Assembly: GCA_964442185.1 (NCBI GenBank)
Contig: CAYTWT010000195.1
Span: forward strand, 1-28,660
Direction of reading: 5' to 3'
DNA: 28,660 bases
Source: CADEEV01 sp964442185
Lineage (GTDB): Bacteria > Acidobacteriota > Vicinamibacteria > Fen-336
Every line of letters begins with the position of its first letter. The stretch's first letter is position 1. Positions 20,527 to 28,113 of this stretch are shown piece after piece. Position numbers and translations under genes: made by a program. Under the pieces are notes generated by a model, which was not told the DNA's origin, ran no database searches, and worked only from the letters and a program-made list of their open reading frames with translations.

Positions 20527-22139
20527 AGCCGGCCCCAGTCGCCCTCCACCACGACCCGCCGGGAACGCTCCCAGGGCCGCGTCGAGAGCGCAAACTCGGC
20601 CCGCTCTCGGTGGCCCCAGAACAGGTACTGTGCGCCAAGCTCCTGGGCGGCCTGCTCCCAGCCCGGCAGGCCCAGCATCAACGTCCTGAGGCGCCGATCC
20701 ACGATGCTGGCGTCAATGCCGTGGCTCCACAGATGCCCCGCGTAGCCCTCGACGATCGGCTGCCCACACAGCGCCATGGGGTGATTAAAAGTCGGCTTCG
20801 TGGCCACGCGCGCATCCGGCGGCAGACGGCGCACCGCCTCGCAGACGGCGCGGCGCTCAGCGACGGCGTAGACGTCCAGATCTCCCCGTAGCACGAATGT
20901 GCTCTCAGCGACGGTCAGCGCACCTGGCGCGAGCCACAACGCGACGAGCCCGGCACGCCATGGCAGAGCGAGCCGTGAGAACAGGTCGCCGAGCGCCGGG
21001 AGCAGCAGAACGTAGCACCAGACCATCACCTTCGTGTTGTCCCAGGCCCAGGGTGCGAGCTTCACGAAGAAGAGCGCGACCCAGATCGCGAGCGCCGGCA
21101 GGACCGTGAGACGCCACTCCGGAAGGCGACGCTGCAGCGCCAGCCATGCGAGCGCAATCACGAGCGGAATCAGGAGGCCGAAGTTCTTCAGGAGAAACAG
21201 CCAGGCGCTGCGATCCCCGATCACCCATCCGGGCGCCCAGCCCACGAGCGAGGCGGCGCGGAAGTGGTCGGTCACCTCGAACACGCCGAAGCTCGCGGGC
21301 GCCAGGGCGAACCCGAGGGTCCCGAGGCCCTCGCGCCAGGCGCCACGGGCTCCGGTCCACAACGCGAAGACGACGGACACGAACAAGAAGCTGTGCAGGT
21401 GAAAGAGCGGCAGCAGGCCCCACAGCAGGCCCTCGACCCACACCGGAAGCCCCGGGCCGGAGCGGCGCAGGATCCGCTCGCGCCAACTGAGCAGCAGCAG
21501 CAGCCCGGCGGGCAGCGCGAACAGGAAACCGCGTTGCGTCACGAAGAGGGCGAGGAACAGGTTCAGCCACGACAGCGCTCCCACGTTGACACCGCCCGAG
21601 AGCACGAAGGCCGCGATCGCGAGCCCGCCGGCCCAGCGTCGCAGCGTGAAACCGAGCAACGCCGTGGCGAGAAGACCCGTGGCCTTGAGGCCGAGCGAGA
21701 GCGGCACGCCGAGTTGAAGCAAGACGGCGTTCCACAGGTCCATGCCGATCGGGTAGCGTAGACGCTCCCCCGTGAAGATCGGGTTTTCAGGCCAGAAGCG
21801 CGTGCCCCGGGCGAGCGCCTCGATGTAGCCGATGTGCAGCGGCAGGTCGCCGTAGTTGTAGACGTTCGCCGTGCGGACGATCCCCTGACGCTCGAAGAGC
21901 AGGAACAGGAACTGGCGCAGGGCCACGATCGCGAGCAGGCCGACAGCCGTCAGATCCCAGGCAGATGGGACGGGCGGCTCCTCCATCCGTCGGCGCGAGC
22001 AGGCCTGGGCGCCGAGCAGGCTCAGCACCACGCCGAGGGCCAGGCTTGCGGCGCCCGCGAGCGGTGCGAGGGCTCCCGCGAGCAGGCTCAGCGCGGCGGC
22101 GATCAGCGTCGTGGTCCCGACGAGTAGGAGCAGAGCCAC
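20508..22139 (-). CDS. Polytopic membrane protein, GT-C glycosyltransferase-like
   Basis: A 543-residue protein with about 10-12 hydrophobic segments up to residue 420 and a soluble C-terminal 120 residues. The first large loop holds Y-N-Y-G-D-L-P-L-H-I-G-Y-I-E-A-L-A-R-G (about 94-112), an Asp-containing motif like the GT-C catalytic loop. The later W-A-W-D-N-T-K-V-M-V-W-C-Y motif recurs in related uncharacterised membrane proteins. It is probably a lipid-linked-sugar transferase or relative, but substrate and role are unknown. The GTG start at 22139 is forced by an in-frame stop just upstream. The start lies 12 bases from the first box of the DnaA-like array. It converges on the asparaginase gene with a 19-base overlap. 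Confidence 0.7.
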   Translation of the reverse strand: MALLLLVGTTTLIAAALSLLAGALAPLAGAASLALGVVLSLLGAQACSRRRMEEPPVPSAWDLTAVGLLAIVALRQFLFLLFERQGIVRTANVYNYGDLPLHIGYIEALARGTRFWPENPIFTGERLRYPIGMDLWNAVLLQLGVPLSLGLKATGLLATALLGFTLRRWAGGLAIAAFVLSGGVNVGALSWLNLFLALFVTQRGFLFALPAGLLLLLSWRERILRRSGPGLPVWVEGLLWGLLPLFHLHSFLFVSVVFALWTGARGAWREGLGTLGFALAPASFGVFEVTDHFRAASLVGWAPGWVIGDRSAWLFLLKNFGLLIPLVIALAWLALQRRLPEWRLTVLPALAIWVALFFVKLAPWAWDNTKVMVWCYVLLLPALGDLFSRLALPWRAGLVALWLAPGALTVAESTFVLRGDLDVYAVAERRAVCEAVRRLPPDARVATKPTFNHPMALCGQPIVEGYAGHLWSHGIDASIVDRRLRTLMLGLPGWEQAAQELGAQYLFWGHRERAEFALSTRPWERSRRVVVEGDWGRLYSLSD

Positions 22140-22150
22140 GGTTAGCGTCA

Positions 22151-22380
22151 GCGTTCACACCTCGTCCACAGGTTCTGCACGTCATTTCCACACCAAAGCT
22201 CCCCGAGACGCACAGCTTCTCCACAGCCTTGGTGGTGTTTTTCCACGGTAAACCGCCCGATATCCGCAGCCTTGAGGGGCCTTTTCCACAGACTGCCAAC
22301 AGCCTGTTCACAGCAGATCCGCGGCGGATCCACAGCCCTGCGCAGCGATTTCCACGGGTTTATCGACAGCTTTTCCACAG
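22151..22380 (+). repeat. Helically phased array of 13 DnaA-box-like 10-mers (candidate origin or DnaA-binding cluster)
   Basis: Thirteen same-strand 10-mers of consensus TTWTCCACAG begin at 22151, 22162, 22184, 22206, 22217, 22239, 22260, 22282, 22304, 22326, 22348, 22360 and 22371. The steps are 11, 22, 22, 11, 22, 21, 22, 22, 22, 22, 12 and 11 bases, exactly 220 in all (20 x 11). Best copies: TTTTCCACAG (22282 and 22371), TTATCGACAG (22360), GGATCCACAG (22326), ATTTCCACAC (22184). Position 8 (C) is invariant; positions 4, 6 and 7 match in 12 of 13. Weaker copies fill some half-steps (22173, 22293, 22315, 22336). The first nine bases match the DnaA box TTATCCACA at up to 8 of 9. DnaA boxes 11 bases apart in one orientation occur in E. 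coli oriC. No dnaA gene and no clear AT-rich unwinding element are present. Confidence 0.8.
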
Positions 22381-22395
22381 ACACTCGAAAGCCTA

Positions 22396-22423
22396 TTGCA
22401 ATCTTCGGGCGCCATGCTAACGT
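22396..22423 (+). promoter_or_regulatory. Possible panB promoter downstream of the repeat array
   Basis: TTGCAA (22396-22401), a 16-base spacer and TAACGT (22418-22423) preceded by TG at 22415-22416 form a modest extended -10 promoter. The rest of the intergenic region (22424-22505) contains only the panB leader. The whole 22140-22505 stretch has no gene that I can support. Confidence 0.4.
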
Positions 22424-22505
22424 GGAGTTGCCATCGACCGCGAGCCTGCGGCGGTGTGCGATGCAAAGAGTCGCAGCCGGACCCGAGAAAGGAAGGCGCG
22501 CAGCC

Positions 22506-23426
22506 ATGAGCACGCGACCTGAGTCGGAACCCAAGTCCTCTCCCCGCCCCAAGACCACCATCCTCACGCTCGGCGAGAAGCGTCGCCGCGGCGAGCCGAT
22601 CACGATGCTCACCGCCTACGACTACCCTACCGCACGCGCCGTGGACGCCGCGGGGATTGACGCGATCCTGGTCGGCGACTCGCTCGCGATGGTGGTGCTC
22701 GGCCACCCGAACACGCTCTGCGTGACGATGGACGAGATGCTGCACCACGCGAAGGCGGTGAGCCGCGGTTCGGCCAGCGCCTTGCTGATCGGCGACATGC
22801 CGTTCATGAGCTACCAGGCCGACCCCGCCGAAGCCGTGCGCAACGCCGGGCGCTTCTTGCAAGAAGCGGGCATGGACGCGGTCAAACTCGAGGGCGGCAC
22901 ACCGTACGCCGACACCGTGCGGGCAATCACGCGGGCCGGAATCCCGGTCCAGGGTCACATCGGCCTGACGCCGCAGAGCGTCAACGCCCTCGGCGGGTGG
23001 CGCGTGCAGGGACGCACCGCCGAGGCCGCTCGGGCGCTGCTGAACGACGCCCTCGCCCTCGAGCAGGCCGGCTGCTTCTCGATCGTCCTCGAGAGCCTGC
23101 CCTATCGCCTGGGCGGCCACATTACCGAAAGGCTCAGCATCCCGACCATCGGCATCGGCGCGGGGCCGGGCACCAGCGGCCAGGTCCTCGTAATCCACGA
23201 CGTCCTGGGCCTCTACGACAAGTTCACACCCAAATTCGCAAAGCGCTATGCGGATCTCGCCCAGGCTGAGAGCGCTGCCATCGAGGCGTATCGGGACGAA
23301 GTGGCCGGCGGCCGCTTCCCGACCCGCGAGCACTCCTATGCGATCCCCGAGGAGGAGTGGAACGCCTTCCTCGCCTCGCTCGGCAGCGCCCGGCTGACCG
23401 GCCCTTCGGAGGGCAAGGCCCGCTGA
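22506..23426 (+). CDS. panB: 3-methyl-2-oxobutanoate hydroxymethyltransferase (ketopantoate synthesis)
   Basis: A 306-residue PanB with a TIM-barrel fold. Key stretches are T-A-Y-D-Y-P-T-A-R (36-44), V-G-D-S-L-A-M-V-V-L-G-H with the metal ligand Asp58, G-D-M-P-F-M-S-Y with Asp97, V-K-L-E-G-G, G-H-I-G-L-T-P-Q-S-V-N and I-G-I-G-A-G-P. It transfers a hydroxymethyl group from methylene-tetrahydrofolate to ketoisovalerate, the first step to pantothenate. GGAAGG lies about 10 bases before ATG 22506; an in-frame ATG at 22461 would add 15 residues. The chosen start still gives an N-terminal extension of about 17 residues beyond the usual one. It heads panB-panE-panC and overlaps panE at CTGA. Confidence 0.95.
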   Translation: MSTRPESEPKSSPRPKTTILTLGEKRRRGEPITMLTAYDYPTARAVDAAGIDAILVGDSLAMVVLGHPNTLCVTMDEMLHHAKAVSRGSASALLIGDMPFMSYQADPAEAVRNAGRFLQEAGMDAVKLEGGTPYADTVRAITRAGIPVQGHIGLTPQSVNALGGWRVQGRTAEAARALLNDALALEQAGCFSIVLESLPYRLGGHITERLSIPTIGIGAGPGTSGQVLVIHDVLGLYDKFTPKFAKRYADLAQAESAAIEAYRDEVAGGRFPTREHSYAIPEEEWNAFLASLGSARLTGPSEGKAR

Positions 23427-24343
23427 AGGCCGACGTCCTCATCTTCGGGACCGGGGCGATGGCCTCGCTGCTCGGGGCGAAGCTCGCGCGCGCGGGTAGC
23501 TGCGTGACGCTGGCCGGGACCTGGCACGAGGCACTCGTCGCCGTGGCTGGTCATGGCCTCACGGTCGAAGACGCGGACGGACGCTGGTCGGTACCCGTCC
23601 GCTCGCTGCACGCCGCCGCGCCGATGCCGCCTCACCCGCTGGTGCTCGTCCTCGTGAAGAGCCACCAGACCGAGGCGATTGCGCCCGCGGCCGCGGGCGC
23701 TGCCGGCCCGGGCGGCTTCATCGTCACGCTGCAGAACGGCCTCGGCAATCGCGAACTTCTGGAACGCGCCGCGGGCCGCGGCCAGGTGGGTGTCGGCATC
23801 ACGGTCGCCGGCGCGACACTGCTGAGGCCGGGCGAGGTCCGCGGCCAGCTTGCGAAGACCACGCTCGGCGACGACGGCGCCGGGCGTGCCGCGCGCGTCT
23901 GCACACTCTTTTGCGAGGCCGGCCTCGACACGGAGGTCGAGCCGGACATCGACGGCGTGGTCTGGCGCAAGCTCGCCGTCAACTGTGCCCTGAACCCGCT
24001 GTCCGCCCTGCAGGGCGTCACGAACGGCGCGTTGCTCAGCCGCGTCGAATGGCGCCAGGCGATCGAGGCCGCCGCGCGGGAGGTGGGCGCCGTCGCCGCG
24101 GCTCGGGGCCTTGAACTCGGCGACACGGCCCAGCAGGCGTTCGAGGTCGCGCGCCTCACAGCCGGCAATCGCTCTTCCATGCTTCAGGATCTCGAGCGGG
24201 GTTTCCGTACGGAGATCGACGCGATCAACGGGGCGGTGGTTCTCGAGGGCCGCCGTTTGGGCGTGCCAACACCCTTGAACGAAGCCTTCTGGAAAGCCGT
24301 GCGACAGCGCGAGGCGGCGTTCGCAACCGGAACCGGGCGATGA
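23423..24343 (+). CDS. panE: 2-dehydropantoate 2-reductase, probable CTG start
   Basis: A 306-residue ketopantoate reductase. The Rossmann motif F-G-T-G-A-M-A-S-L-L-G begins at residue 8; V-K-S with Lys79, Q-N-G-L-G-N-R-E with Asn105, W-R-K-L-A-V-N-C-A-L-N-P with Lys183 and Asn187, and a late S-S-M-L-Q-D and R-T-E-I-D-A-I-N-G complete the family pattern. It reduces ketopantoate to pantoate with NADPH. No ATG, GTG or TTG lies at the expected start. CTG 23423 (overlapping the panB stop as CTGA, with GGAGG at 23408-23412) gives the normal N-terminus. GTG 23357 is the only upstream alternative and would add 22 unlikely residues. The stop overlaps the panC ATG. Confidence 0.92.
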   Translation: MKADVLIFGTGAMASLLGAKLARAGSCVTLAGTWHEALVAVAGHGLTVEDADGRWSVPVRSLHAAAPMPPHPLVLVLVKSHQTEAIAPAAAGAAGPGGFIVTLQNGLGNRELLERAAGRGQVGVGITVAGATLLRPGEVRGQLAKTTLGDDGAGRAARVCTLFCEAGLDTEVEPDIDGVVWRKLAVNCALNPLSALQGVTNGALLSRVEWRQAIEAAAREVGAVAAARGLELGDTAQQAFEVARLTAGNRSSMLQDLERGFRTEIDAINGAVVLEGRRLGVPTPLNEAFWKAVRQREAAFATGTGR

Positions 24344-25188
24344 AGACCCTCACGACGGTTCGCGAGGTCCGCGAGTGGCGCCGCACTTCCGCGGGCGAGG
24401 TGGGTCTCGTCCCGACCATGGGCTATCTGCACGCGGGCCACGCCTCGCTCGTCGAAAGGGCACGCCGCGAGAATGCCCACGTCGCCGCCAGTCTGTTCGT
24501 GAACCCGACGCAGTTCGGTCCGTCCGAGGACTTCGCCCGCTACCCTCGTGATCTCGAGCGCGACCAGGCACTGCTGATCGCGGCTGGCTGCGACCTGCTC
24601 TTCGCCCCTTCGGTCGAGGAGATGTACCCGCAGCCCCAGCAGGTCTTCGTGGAGCCCGGCCCGATCGGGAAGCCCCTCGAGGGCGAACGTCGGCCCGGCC
24701 ACTTCCGAGGCGTCGCGACCGTGGTCGTGAAGCTCCTGGGGATCTTCGAGCCGGCACGAGCCTACTTCGGCCAGAAGGACGCGCAGCAGCTGGCCGTGAT
24801 TCGGCGCACGGTCCGAGACCTGAACCTTTCGACCGAAGTGGTGGGCTGTACCACGCTGCGCGATCTCGACGGCCTGGCGCTGAGCAGCCGCAACAGCTAT
24901 CTCACGCCCGAGCAGCGGCGCGCCGGGCCAGTGCTGCAGCGCGCGCTCTTGGCTGCGCGCGACCGCTGGGCAAGGGGCGAGCGGAACGGCGAGGTTCTGC
25001 GAACCGCGATGCGAGGCGTCCTCGATGCAGAGCCGCTCGCCCGCACCGACTACGTGAGTGCCGCGGACCCCGAGAGCCTCCTCGAGATCGCCGAGGCCCG
25101 CGGCCCGGTGTTGCTCTCGATGGCGGTCTTCCTGGGGCGCGCCCGGCTGATCGACAACCTGCTGCTGGACGACAGGCCTACACCTTGA
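24340..25188 (+). CDS. panC: Pantothenate synthetase
   Basis: A 282-residue enzyme with intact motifs: V-P-T-M-G-Y-L-H-A-G-H (the H-x-G-H ATP motif, His31 and His34), S-L-F-V-N-P-T-Q-F-G-P-S-E-D-F, Y-F-G-Q-K-D-A-Q-Q, and L-A-L-S-S-R-N-S-Y-L (KMSKS-like loop). It joins pantoate and beta-alanine with ATP. It completes panB-panE-panC, translated from overlapping codons (ATGA with panE). panD, for beta-alanine, is not in the window. The 3' end overlaps the convergent dgt gene by 11 bases. Confidence 0.96.
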   Translation: MKTLTTVREVREWRRTSAGEVGLVPTMGYLHAGHASLVERARRENAHVAASLFVNPTQFGPSEDFARYPRDLERDQALLIAAGCDLLFAPSVEEMYPQPQQVFVEPGPIGKPLEGERRPGHFRGVATVVVKLLGIFEPARAYFGQKDAQQLAVIRRTVRDLNLSTEVVGCTTLRDLDGLALSSRNSYLTPEQRRAGPVLQRALLAARDRWARGERNGEVLRTAMRGVLDAEPLARTDYVSAADPESLLEIAEARGPVLLSMAVFLGRARLIDNLLLDDRPTP

Positions 25189-26329
25189 CCAGCGGGTCGA
25201 AGAGCTTGCGATGCTCGTCGAGGGCGAAGCGGTCCGTCATCCCGGCGATGTAGTCGCACACCACGCGGTGCAGCCCGTCCTTCGGCAGCCGCTCCTGCAC
25301 GTGTGGTGGCAACTGAAGTGGCTCGCCCACATAGGACTGGAACAGGTCCCGCAGGATGCGCCCCGCCTTGTCGCCCATGCGGACGACACGATAGTGCCGA
25401 TACAGGTTCTTGAACAGGAATTCCTTCAGCTCCCGCACCTGGCCGTGCATCGCGGGCGTGTACGCCACGAGTCGGCGGCCGGCCCTGCGTACGTCCTCGA
25501 CGCAGCCCACGCGCGCTCCCTCCAGGTTGCGCAGCGTAGTGTCGATCAGGTCGTGGCTGCAGCGGTCGATGATCCGGCGCACCACCTGGTGGCGAACGAT
25601 GTTGGCATCCTCGATGGCCTGCGACAGCACCTGGTCGTAGGCATCGCGGAACAGACTGACGGAGCGCAAGGCATCGATGCCGAGCATGCCCGACGTCAAG
25701 CCGTCGTCGATGTCGTGGTTGTTGTAGGCCACCTCGTCGACCAGGTCGATGAGCTGCGCTTCGAGCGTCGGGCACTCTCCCGGCGCGTACTCGGGCGGCG
25801 CGCTCAGATCGCTGTCCGGGTGGTGCTTGATGAGACCTTCGCGGACCTCCCAGGTGAGGTTGAGACCGGGAAAGTCCGGATAGCGCTCTTCCAGGACTTC
25901 CAGGATCCGCGACGTCTGCTGGTTGTGCTCGAAGCCGCCGTGCTCACGCATCAACTCCGACATGACCTTCTCGCCGGAATGCCCGAAGGGGGTATGCCCG
26001 AGGTCGTGACCCAGGCAAAGCGTCTCCGTAAGCTCCTCGTTCAGGCCCAGCGCGCGGGCTACGGTCCGGCCGATCTGAGCGGCCTCCAAGCTGTGCGTCA
26101 GGCGCGTCCTGTAGTTGTCGCCCTCGTGGTTGACAAAGACCTGCGTCTTGTACTCGAGCCTCCGGAACGACGAGCAGTGGATCACGCGGTCGCGGTCGCG
26201 CTGGTAGCGCGTCCGCAAGGGATGCTCAGCCTCGGGGTAGCGACGCCCACGGCTCGCCGCGCTGCGCATGCCGTAGGGCGCGAGCTCACGGTCTTCGCGG
26301 GCCTCCTGTATGACGCGATCGATCCGCAT
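25178..26329 (-). CDS. dGTP triphosphohydrolase-like HD-domain protein
   Basis: A 383-residue HD phosphohydrolase of the dGTPase-like family (length and start M-R-I-D-R-V-I-Q-E-A-R-E agree with the shorter, bacterial type). The metal site is H-S-L-E at His79, C-L-G-H-D-L-G-H-T-P-F-G-H with His108-Asp109, and V-D-E-V-A-Y-N-N-H-D-I-D-D-G with a late aspartate. Before that, R-D-R-V-I-H-C-S-S-F-R-R-L is the family signature. It hydrolyses dGTP or other dNTPs to the nucleoside and triphosphate, controlling dNTP pools. No Shine-Dalgarno sequence precedes ATG 26329; TAGAAT ends 7 bases upstream. It diverges from asd with only 34 bases between. Confidence 0.94.
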   Translation of the reverse strand: MRIDRVIQEAREDRELAPYGMRSAASRGRRYPEAEHPLRTRYQRDRDRVIHCSSFRRLEYKTQVFVNHEGDNYRTRLTHSLEAAQIGRTVARALGLNEELTETLCLGHDLGHTPFGHSGEKVMSELMREHGGFEHNQQTSRILEVLEERYPDFPGLNLTWEVREGLIKHHPDSDLSAPPEYAPGECPTLEAQLIDLVDEVAYNNHDIDDGLTSGMLGIDALRSVSLFRDAYDQVLSQAIEDANIVRHQVVRRIIDRCSHDLIDTTLRNLEGARVGCVEDVRRAGRRLVAYTPAMHGQVRELKEFLFKNLYRHYRVVRMGDKAGRILRDLFQSYVGEPLQLPPHVQERLPKDGLHRVVCDYIAGMTDRFALDEHRKLFDPLVKV

Positions 26330-26336
26330 GAGCGCG

Positions 26337-26342
26337 ATTCTA
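26337..26342 (-). promoter_or_regulatory. Candidate -10 (TAGAAT) giving a leaderless dgt transcript
   Basis: On the minus strand TAGAAT is followed by CGCGCTC and then the ATG at 26329. With normal spacing the transcript would start at or next to the A of the start codon. The surrounding AGTAGAATCGCGC is identical to that before the large membrane protein gene. No -35 is evident. Confidence 0.5.
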
Positions 26343-26346
26343 CTGC

Positions 26347-26357
26347 GTTAGACTAAC
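26347..26357 (+). promoter_or_regulatory. Palindrome GTTAGACTAAC containing the candidate asd -10 (TAGACT)
   Basis: GTTAG and CTAAC flank a central A, forming an 11-base palindrome between the divergent dgt and asd starts. TAGACT (26349-26354) within it ends 9 bases before the asd ATG at 26364, implying a leader of about 3 bases. The palindrome could be an operator acting on both genes. Confidence 0.45.
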
Positions 26358-26363
26358 CTCGCC

Positions 26364-27410
26364 ATGAAGATCCCGGTCGGAGTCCTGGGCGCCACCGGCG
26401 CCGTCGGACAACGCCTCATCCAGCTTCTCGAGAAGCATCCGTGGTTCGAGGTGGCCGAGCTGGCAGCCTCGGAGCGCTCGACCGGAAGAGCATACGCCGA
26501 CGCCTGCACCTGGCGGCTCCCCGGCGCTCCACCCACCGCCGTCGCGCGTCTCACGGTGCAGACGACCGACGGCCCTTTCCGATCCCGCCTGCTCTTCTCC
26601 GCCCTCGACTCCTCCGTCGCCGGCGAGGTGGAATCCGCCCTCGCCGCAAAGGGCCACGCCGTCGTCTCCAACTCGCGCAACCACCGCATGGACGCCGATG
26701 TGCCGCTCCTGATTCCCGAGGTGAACGCAGAGCATCTCGAGGCGATCGCCCTTCAGCAGCGACGGACCGGCGGCGGGTACATCGTCACCAACCCCAACTG
26801 CAGCGTAGTGGGCCTGGCCTTGGCGCTGGCCCCGCTCCATCAGGCCTTCGGTATCGCCTCCGTCCACGTCGTGACCTTGCAAGCGCTCTCGGGTGCTGGC
26901 TACCCCGGCGTCAGCTCCATGGACGTCGCCGACAACGTCGTCCCGTACATCGGCGGCGGCGAGGAGGAGAAGATCGAGTCCGAGCCGCGCAAGATCCTGG
27001 GCGGCTTCGCGAACGGCAGCTTCGTCCCGGCTCCCTTCGGGATCTCGGCCTCGGTGCATCGCGTCGCTGTCTCCGACGGCCACACCATGGCCGCCTTCGT
27101 GCGGCTGCTTCAGCCAGTCTCCGTTGCCGACGCCACGCAGGCGCTTGCCAGTTTCCGCGGCGAACCCCAGGAGCGCTCGCTCCCCACGGCGCCCGTGCGG
27201 CCGATTCACCTGCTCGAGGCGAACGACCGGCCGCAACCGCGGCTCGACCGCGACCGTGAGAACGGCATGGCCGTTTCCGTCGGCCGGGTACGCGCCGACC
27301 ACGATGGCGGCCTCAAGCTCGAGGCCCTCGTCCACAATACGATCCGCGGCGCGGCCGGAGCGGCGATCCTCAACGGGGAACTGCTCCACGCCCGAGGTTT
27401 GCTGGGCTAG
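26364..27410 (+). CDS. asd: Aspartate-semialdehyde dehydrogenase, archaeal/fungal type
   Basis: A 348-residue enzyme. The NADP-binding loop is G-A-T-G-A-V-G (9-15). The catalytic cysteine is Cys146 in V-T-N-P-N-C-S-V-V-G and a probable catalytic histidine is His240 in R-V-A-V-S-D-G-H. The stretches L-Q-A-L-S-G-A-G-Y-P-G and G-G-E-E-E-K-I-E-S-E-P-R-K-I-L-G mark the archaeal/fungal branch rather than the E. coli branch. It makes aspartate semialdehyde for threonine, methionine, lysine and diaminopimelate. No Shine-Dalgarno sequence precedes the ATG; the start is close to a -10-like hexamer. It converges on the PPOX gene with an 18-base gap and no clear terminator. Confidence 0.94.
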   Translation: MKIPVGVLGATGAVGQRLIQLLEKHPWFEVAELAASERSTGRAYADACTWRLPGAPPTAVARLTVQTTDGPFRSRLLFSALDSSVAGEVESALAAKGHAVVSNSRNHRMDADVPLLIPEVNAEHLEAIALQQRRTGGGYIVTNPNCSVVGLALALAPLHQAFGIASVHVVTLQALSGAGYPGVSSMDVADNVVPYIGGGEEEKIESEPRKILGGFANGSFVPAPFGISASVHRVAVSDGHTMAAFVRLLQPVSVADATQALASFRGEPQERSLPTAPVRPIHLLEANDRPQPRLDRDRENGMAVSVGRVRADHDGGLKLEALVHNTIRGAAGAAILNGELLHARGLLG

Positions 27411-27428
27411 CTTCCAGGGCCCATCGCG

Positions 27429-28103
27429 CTAGTCGGCTGCGCGAGGCTGGGCCGCGAGCCCGGGACGCCTGAACTCGGGTGGCGCGAAGCCCGGCAGGCA
27501 TCTCTCGTCGGGCACCGGCGGCGCTGCCGTCAGCCGCAGCGGCAACACGCCCGCCCAGCACTCTACGACCATGTCCTCTTCGTCGTCGATCGGCGGACCC
27601 GTACGGATCTTTGCCGAGGCCTCGGCGATCGACACGCTCAGGACGGAGGTTGCCTTCAGCTCCTTGTCGTTGGGCCAGCGGACGCTCTCCCAGCGCCCGG
27701 GGTTCACGTGCTCGACGATCACCCGGAGCGCTTCGTTCTTCTCCGCCGGATCCTCCAGAAGCCTCGCTCGTCCGAGAACTACCACCGAGCGGTAGTTGAT
27801 CGAGTGATGGAACGCCGAGCGGGCCATCACCAGGCCATCGATCAGGGTTGCGGTCACGCACACGGCGATGCCTTCGGCCAGCGACCGCAGCATGCGGCTC
27901 GCGGCCGAGCCGTGGAGGTAGAGCCGATCGTCCTGGCGCCCGTGGATGGTCGGAATCACGTACGGCTGGCCGTCCACGGAGAAGCCGACGTGACAGGCGA
28001 GGGCCTCGTCGAGGATCGCCTCGATGCTCTCGCGATCGTACTGACCACGCTTCGGCAGTCGCTTCACCGTAGTGCGCTCGCTGGGTGCGGCTGGGCTTGC
28101 CAT
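27429..28103 (-). CDS. Pyridoxamine 5'-phosphate oxidase-fold FMN-binding protein (NimA-like)
   Basis: A 224-residue protein of the split-barrel flavin-binding fold, recognised by R-L-P-K-R-G-Q-Y-D-R-E-S-I-E-A-I-L-D-E-A, H-V-G-F-S-V-D-G-Q-P-Y-V-I-P-T, L-Y-L-H-G-S-A-A-S-R-M-L and S-A-F-H-H-S-I-N-Y-R-S-V-V-V-L-G-R-A. This is the NimA-like/PPOX group; members include flavin reductases and nitroimidazole-resistance proteins, and the true function here is open. The start at ATG 28103 has AAGGTGAG upstream; GTG 28112 would add three residues. It diverges from a MocR regulator, a frequent pairing, with a shared palindromic intergenic region. Confidence 0.88.
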   Translation of the reverse strand: MASPAAPSERTTVKRLPKRGQYDRESIEAILDEALACHVGFSVDGQPYVIPTIHGRQDDRLYLHGSAASRMLRSLAEGIAVCVTATLIDGLVMARSAFHHSINYRSVVVLGRARLLEDPAEKNEALRVIVEHVNPGRWESVRWPNDKELKATSVLSVSIAEASAKIRTGPPIDDEEDMVVECWAGVLPLRLTAAPPVPDERCLPGFAPPEFRRPGLAAQPRAAD

Positions 28104-28113
28104 GGCTCTCACC

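Noticed and set aside
22304..22313. E. coli-type LexA box (CTGTTCACAG looks like CTGT...ACAG)
   Set aside because: The spacing between half-sites is 2 bases rather than 8, and the 10-mer fits the phase and consensus of the DnaA-like array.
22151..22380. CRISPR array
   Set aside because: The repeated unit is a degenerate 10-mer with 11 or 22-base steps, too short for CRISPR repeats and spacers, and no cas genes are near.
22272..22505. N-terminal extension of panB into the repeat array
   Set aside because: The frame is open, but the sequence is the DnaA-like array and a leader. The ATG at 22506 with GGAAGG upstream gives a full PanB.
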